Assembly (NCBI GenBank): GCA_031411575.1
Contig: JANOBJ010000031.1
Location: 1 to 6,504, forward strand
Direction: 5' to 3'
Origin: JANOBJ01 sp031411575
GTDB lineage: Bacteria > Pseudomonadota > Gammaproteobacteria > Burkholderiales > Burkholderiaceae_C
DNA length: 6,504 nt
Below, in pieces: positions 5,426 to 6,504 of this stretch; positions within the stretch are counted from its first letter, which is position 1; the number at the start of each line of letters is the position of its first letter. Position numbers and translations under genes: made by a program. The notes beneath the pieces were generated by a model. That model was given only the letters and a program-made list of their open reading frames with translations. It had not been told where the DNA came from and searched no databases.

Positions 5426-6045
5426 TTGTTCTTGAGGGCGTAGTAGGTGAGGTCGCTGTTGGACGCCAGGTTGAGCTTTTCCATCAGCCGCGTGCGGTAT
5501 GTGCTCACCGTCTTGACGCTCAGCGACAGCGACTTGGCGATGTCGCCCGCCGTTTCACCCGCCGCCAGTTTCAGGAACACCTGGAATTCACGCTCCGACA
5601 ATTGCTCATGAGCCGGCCCGTCGTCCTTGCGGGTGAGTTGCTGCGCCAGCAGTTCGGCCACCGACGGCGAGATGTAGCGCCGACCCAGGGCAATGGTGCG
5701 GATGGCGTTGACGATCTCCATCGGATCGCATTCCTTGTTGAGGTAGCCGCTGGCGCCCTGGCGGATCAGGTTCATCGCATAGTGTTCTTCGGGGTAGCCG
5801 CTCAGGATCAGGATGCCGAGATCGGGCGCCTTGGCGCGGATCATCGCCAGCGCGTCAATCCCGCTCTGGCCGGGCATCGACAGGTCCATCACCAGCACGT
5901 CCATCTCGGTGGTGCGCACCAGGTCGATGGCTTCGCCGCCACTGGCGGCTTCACCGGCCACGCGCAAATCCACCTGCTCGGAGAAAAATTGCCGCAAGCC
6001 GGTGCGTACGATGGCGTGGTCGTCGACGATTCCAATTTTGATCAT
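5413..6045 (-). CDS. NarL/LuxR-family response regulator (GacA/UvrY-like)
   Basis: Cytoplasmic DNA-binding response regulator of 210 aa, the full usual length. The receiver (about 1-120) has the acidic pair D8/D9 (IVDDH), phospho-acceptor D54 (VLVMDLSMPG), switch Ser82 (LILSGY) and Lys104 (YLNKE). After a linker, the LuxR-type helix-turn-helix occupies about 146-208: LSEREFQVFLKLAAGETAGD (149-168), then the recognition helix around VKTVSTYRTRLMEKLNL (177-193). Overall order and motifs resemble E. coli UvrY and pseudomonad GacA, though similar regulators are common in Comamonadaceae with other roles, so no symbol is given. The ATG at 6045 begins the receiver exactly and has no strong ribosome site. 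The gene is divergent from the CHASE3 sensor gene and is its most likely phosphorylation target. The dyads at 6124-6135 and 4871-4912 are candidate sites for it, untested. Confidence 0.92.
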   Translation of the reverse strand: MIKIGIVDDHAIVRTGLRQFFSEQVDLRVAGEAASGGEAIDLVRTTEMDVLVMDLSMPGQSGIDALAMIRAKAPDLGILILSGYPEEHYAMNLIRQGASGYLNKECDPMEIVNAIRTIALGRRYISPSVAELLAQQLTRKDDGPAHEQLSEREFQVFLKLAAGETAGDIAKSLSLSVKTVSTYRTRLMEKLNLASNSDLTYYALKNKLID

Positions 6046-6120
6046 TTCGGTATCTTTGCGTTGTCGGGTTCGTGGAACGCGGCCTTGCCAGGTTGGATGG
6101 CCGGGATTAAGGCGCGCCGA

Positions 6121-6153
6121 TGGCCGGAAATCCGGTCTAATGCCTAGTTATAG
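6121..6153. promoter_or_regulatory. Candidate divergent control region for the regulator and sensor genes
   Basis: In the 119-bp divergent gap, CCGGA-AA-TCCGG (6124-6135) is a short perfect dyad. It is followed at once by TCTAAT (6136-6141), five of six matches to a -10 box facing the sensor gene. GTTATA (6147-6152) reads TATAAC on the minus strand, a -10-like box facing the regulator. No good -35 boxes accompany them, which would fit activator-dependent promoters. The dyad could be an operator. Confidence 0.3.
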
Positions 6154-6164
6154 CGGAGATTTCC

Positions 6165-6504
6165 ATGCGCTGGTTCAAATTTCCCACGCTTAACGCGCCC
6201 TCTACCTCCATGGGCATGTTGCTGGCCATGCTGGTCACCGCCATGCTGCTGTTTCTCAACGAGGTGTCGCACCAGCGGTCTTCGGTCGCGCTCAAACGCG
6301 TGGCCGAGGCATCACAGACGCGCGAAACCCTGACCCAGCTGATGCAGCACATGCTGGACGCAGAAACCGGGCAGCGCGGTTACCTGCTCACCGGCGACCC
6401 AAGCTACCTGGAACCCTACGCCAATGCAACCGGCGCCATCGGGGGCACCATGGACCGGCTGAGCTCGCGCTTTCCCGCCGATTCCGCGGCGGGCAGGCAG
6501 ATCG
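6165..6504 (+). CDS. CHASE3-domain membrane sensor, probably a histidine kinase (3' part outside window)
   Basis: The first 113 residues of a gene that runs off the window. The ATG at 6165 has GGAG (6155-6158) 6 nt upstream. The protein begins MRWFKFPTLN, has one membrane segment at about 15-33, and then an extracytoplasmic helical region. DAETGQRGYLLTGDPSYLEP (65-84) is the hallmark of the CHASE3 sensory domain, which occurs in bacterial histidine kinases, cyclases and chemoreceptors. A second membrane helix and the cytoplasmic output part (often PAS domains, then HisKA and HATPase) would lie beyond the edge. Histidine kinase is the favoured reading because a divergent NarL-type regulator and a lone receiver sit next to it; a diguanylate cyclase or chemoreceptor cannot be excluded from what is visible. 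The CHASE3 ligand is unknown. Confidence 0.85.
   Translation, partial: MRWFKFPTLNAPSTSMGMLLAMLVTAMLLFLNEVSHQRSSVALKRVAEASQTRETLTQLMQHMLDAETGQRGYLLTGDPSYLEPYANATGAIGGTMDRLSSRFPADSAAGRQI

Overview
The window looks like chromosomal DNA of a GC-rich betaproteobacterium, most likely family Comamonadaceae (Burkholderiales). This rests on protein resemblance recalled from memory, the pairing of a C-terminal processing protease with a MoeB/ThiF-type E1 enzyme, and two intergenic elements of a kind I associate with that family. Nothing was searched. I see no tRNA, rRNA, CRISPR array, insertion sequence or phage gene.

Layout: a rightward S41 C-terminal processing protease (41-1477) is followed by a dyad-rich intergenic element, a good intrinsic-terminator candidate, and a rightward MoeB/ThiF/HesA-type adenylyltransferase (1644-2399). 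A 110-bp AT-rich gap then separates it from a leftward pair: a large AsmA-like envelope protein (2510-4519), preceded by a tiny exported-peptide gene (4536-4700) that ends 16 nt before it. A 313-bp noncoding stretch (4701-5013) holds several inverted repeats and a direct repeat. The right part is a two-component signalling locus: a stand-alone CheY-like receiver (rightward, 5014-5412), a NarL/LuxR-type response regulator (leftward, 5413-6045) whose stop codon abuts that of the receiver, and a divergent gene (6165 to the window edge) beginning with a membrane segment and a CHASE3 sensory domain, probably a sensor histidine kinase.

Working together: the protease and AsmA-like protein both act in the envelope, but nothing shows a functional link. 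MoeB/ThiF belongs to sulfur-carrier activation for molybdopterin or thiamine. The three signalling genes plausibly form one phosphorelay, with the CHASE3 kinase feeding the DNA-binding regulator and the lone receiver acting as a second output or phosphate sink; this is inference from adjacency. Most of the window is ordinary core genome. The points most worth a second look are the small coupled gene before the AsmA-like gene, the terminator placed 17 nt before moeB, the hairpin across the two response-regulator stops, and the cluster of dyads upstream of the receiver gene.
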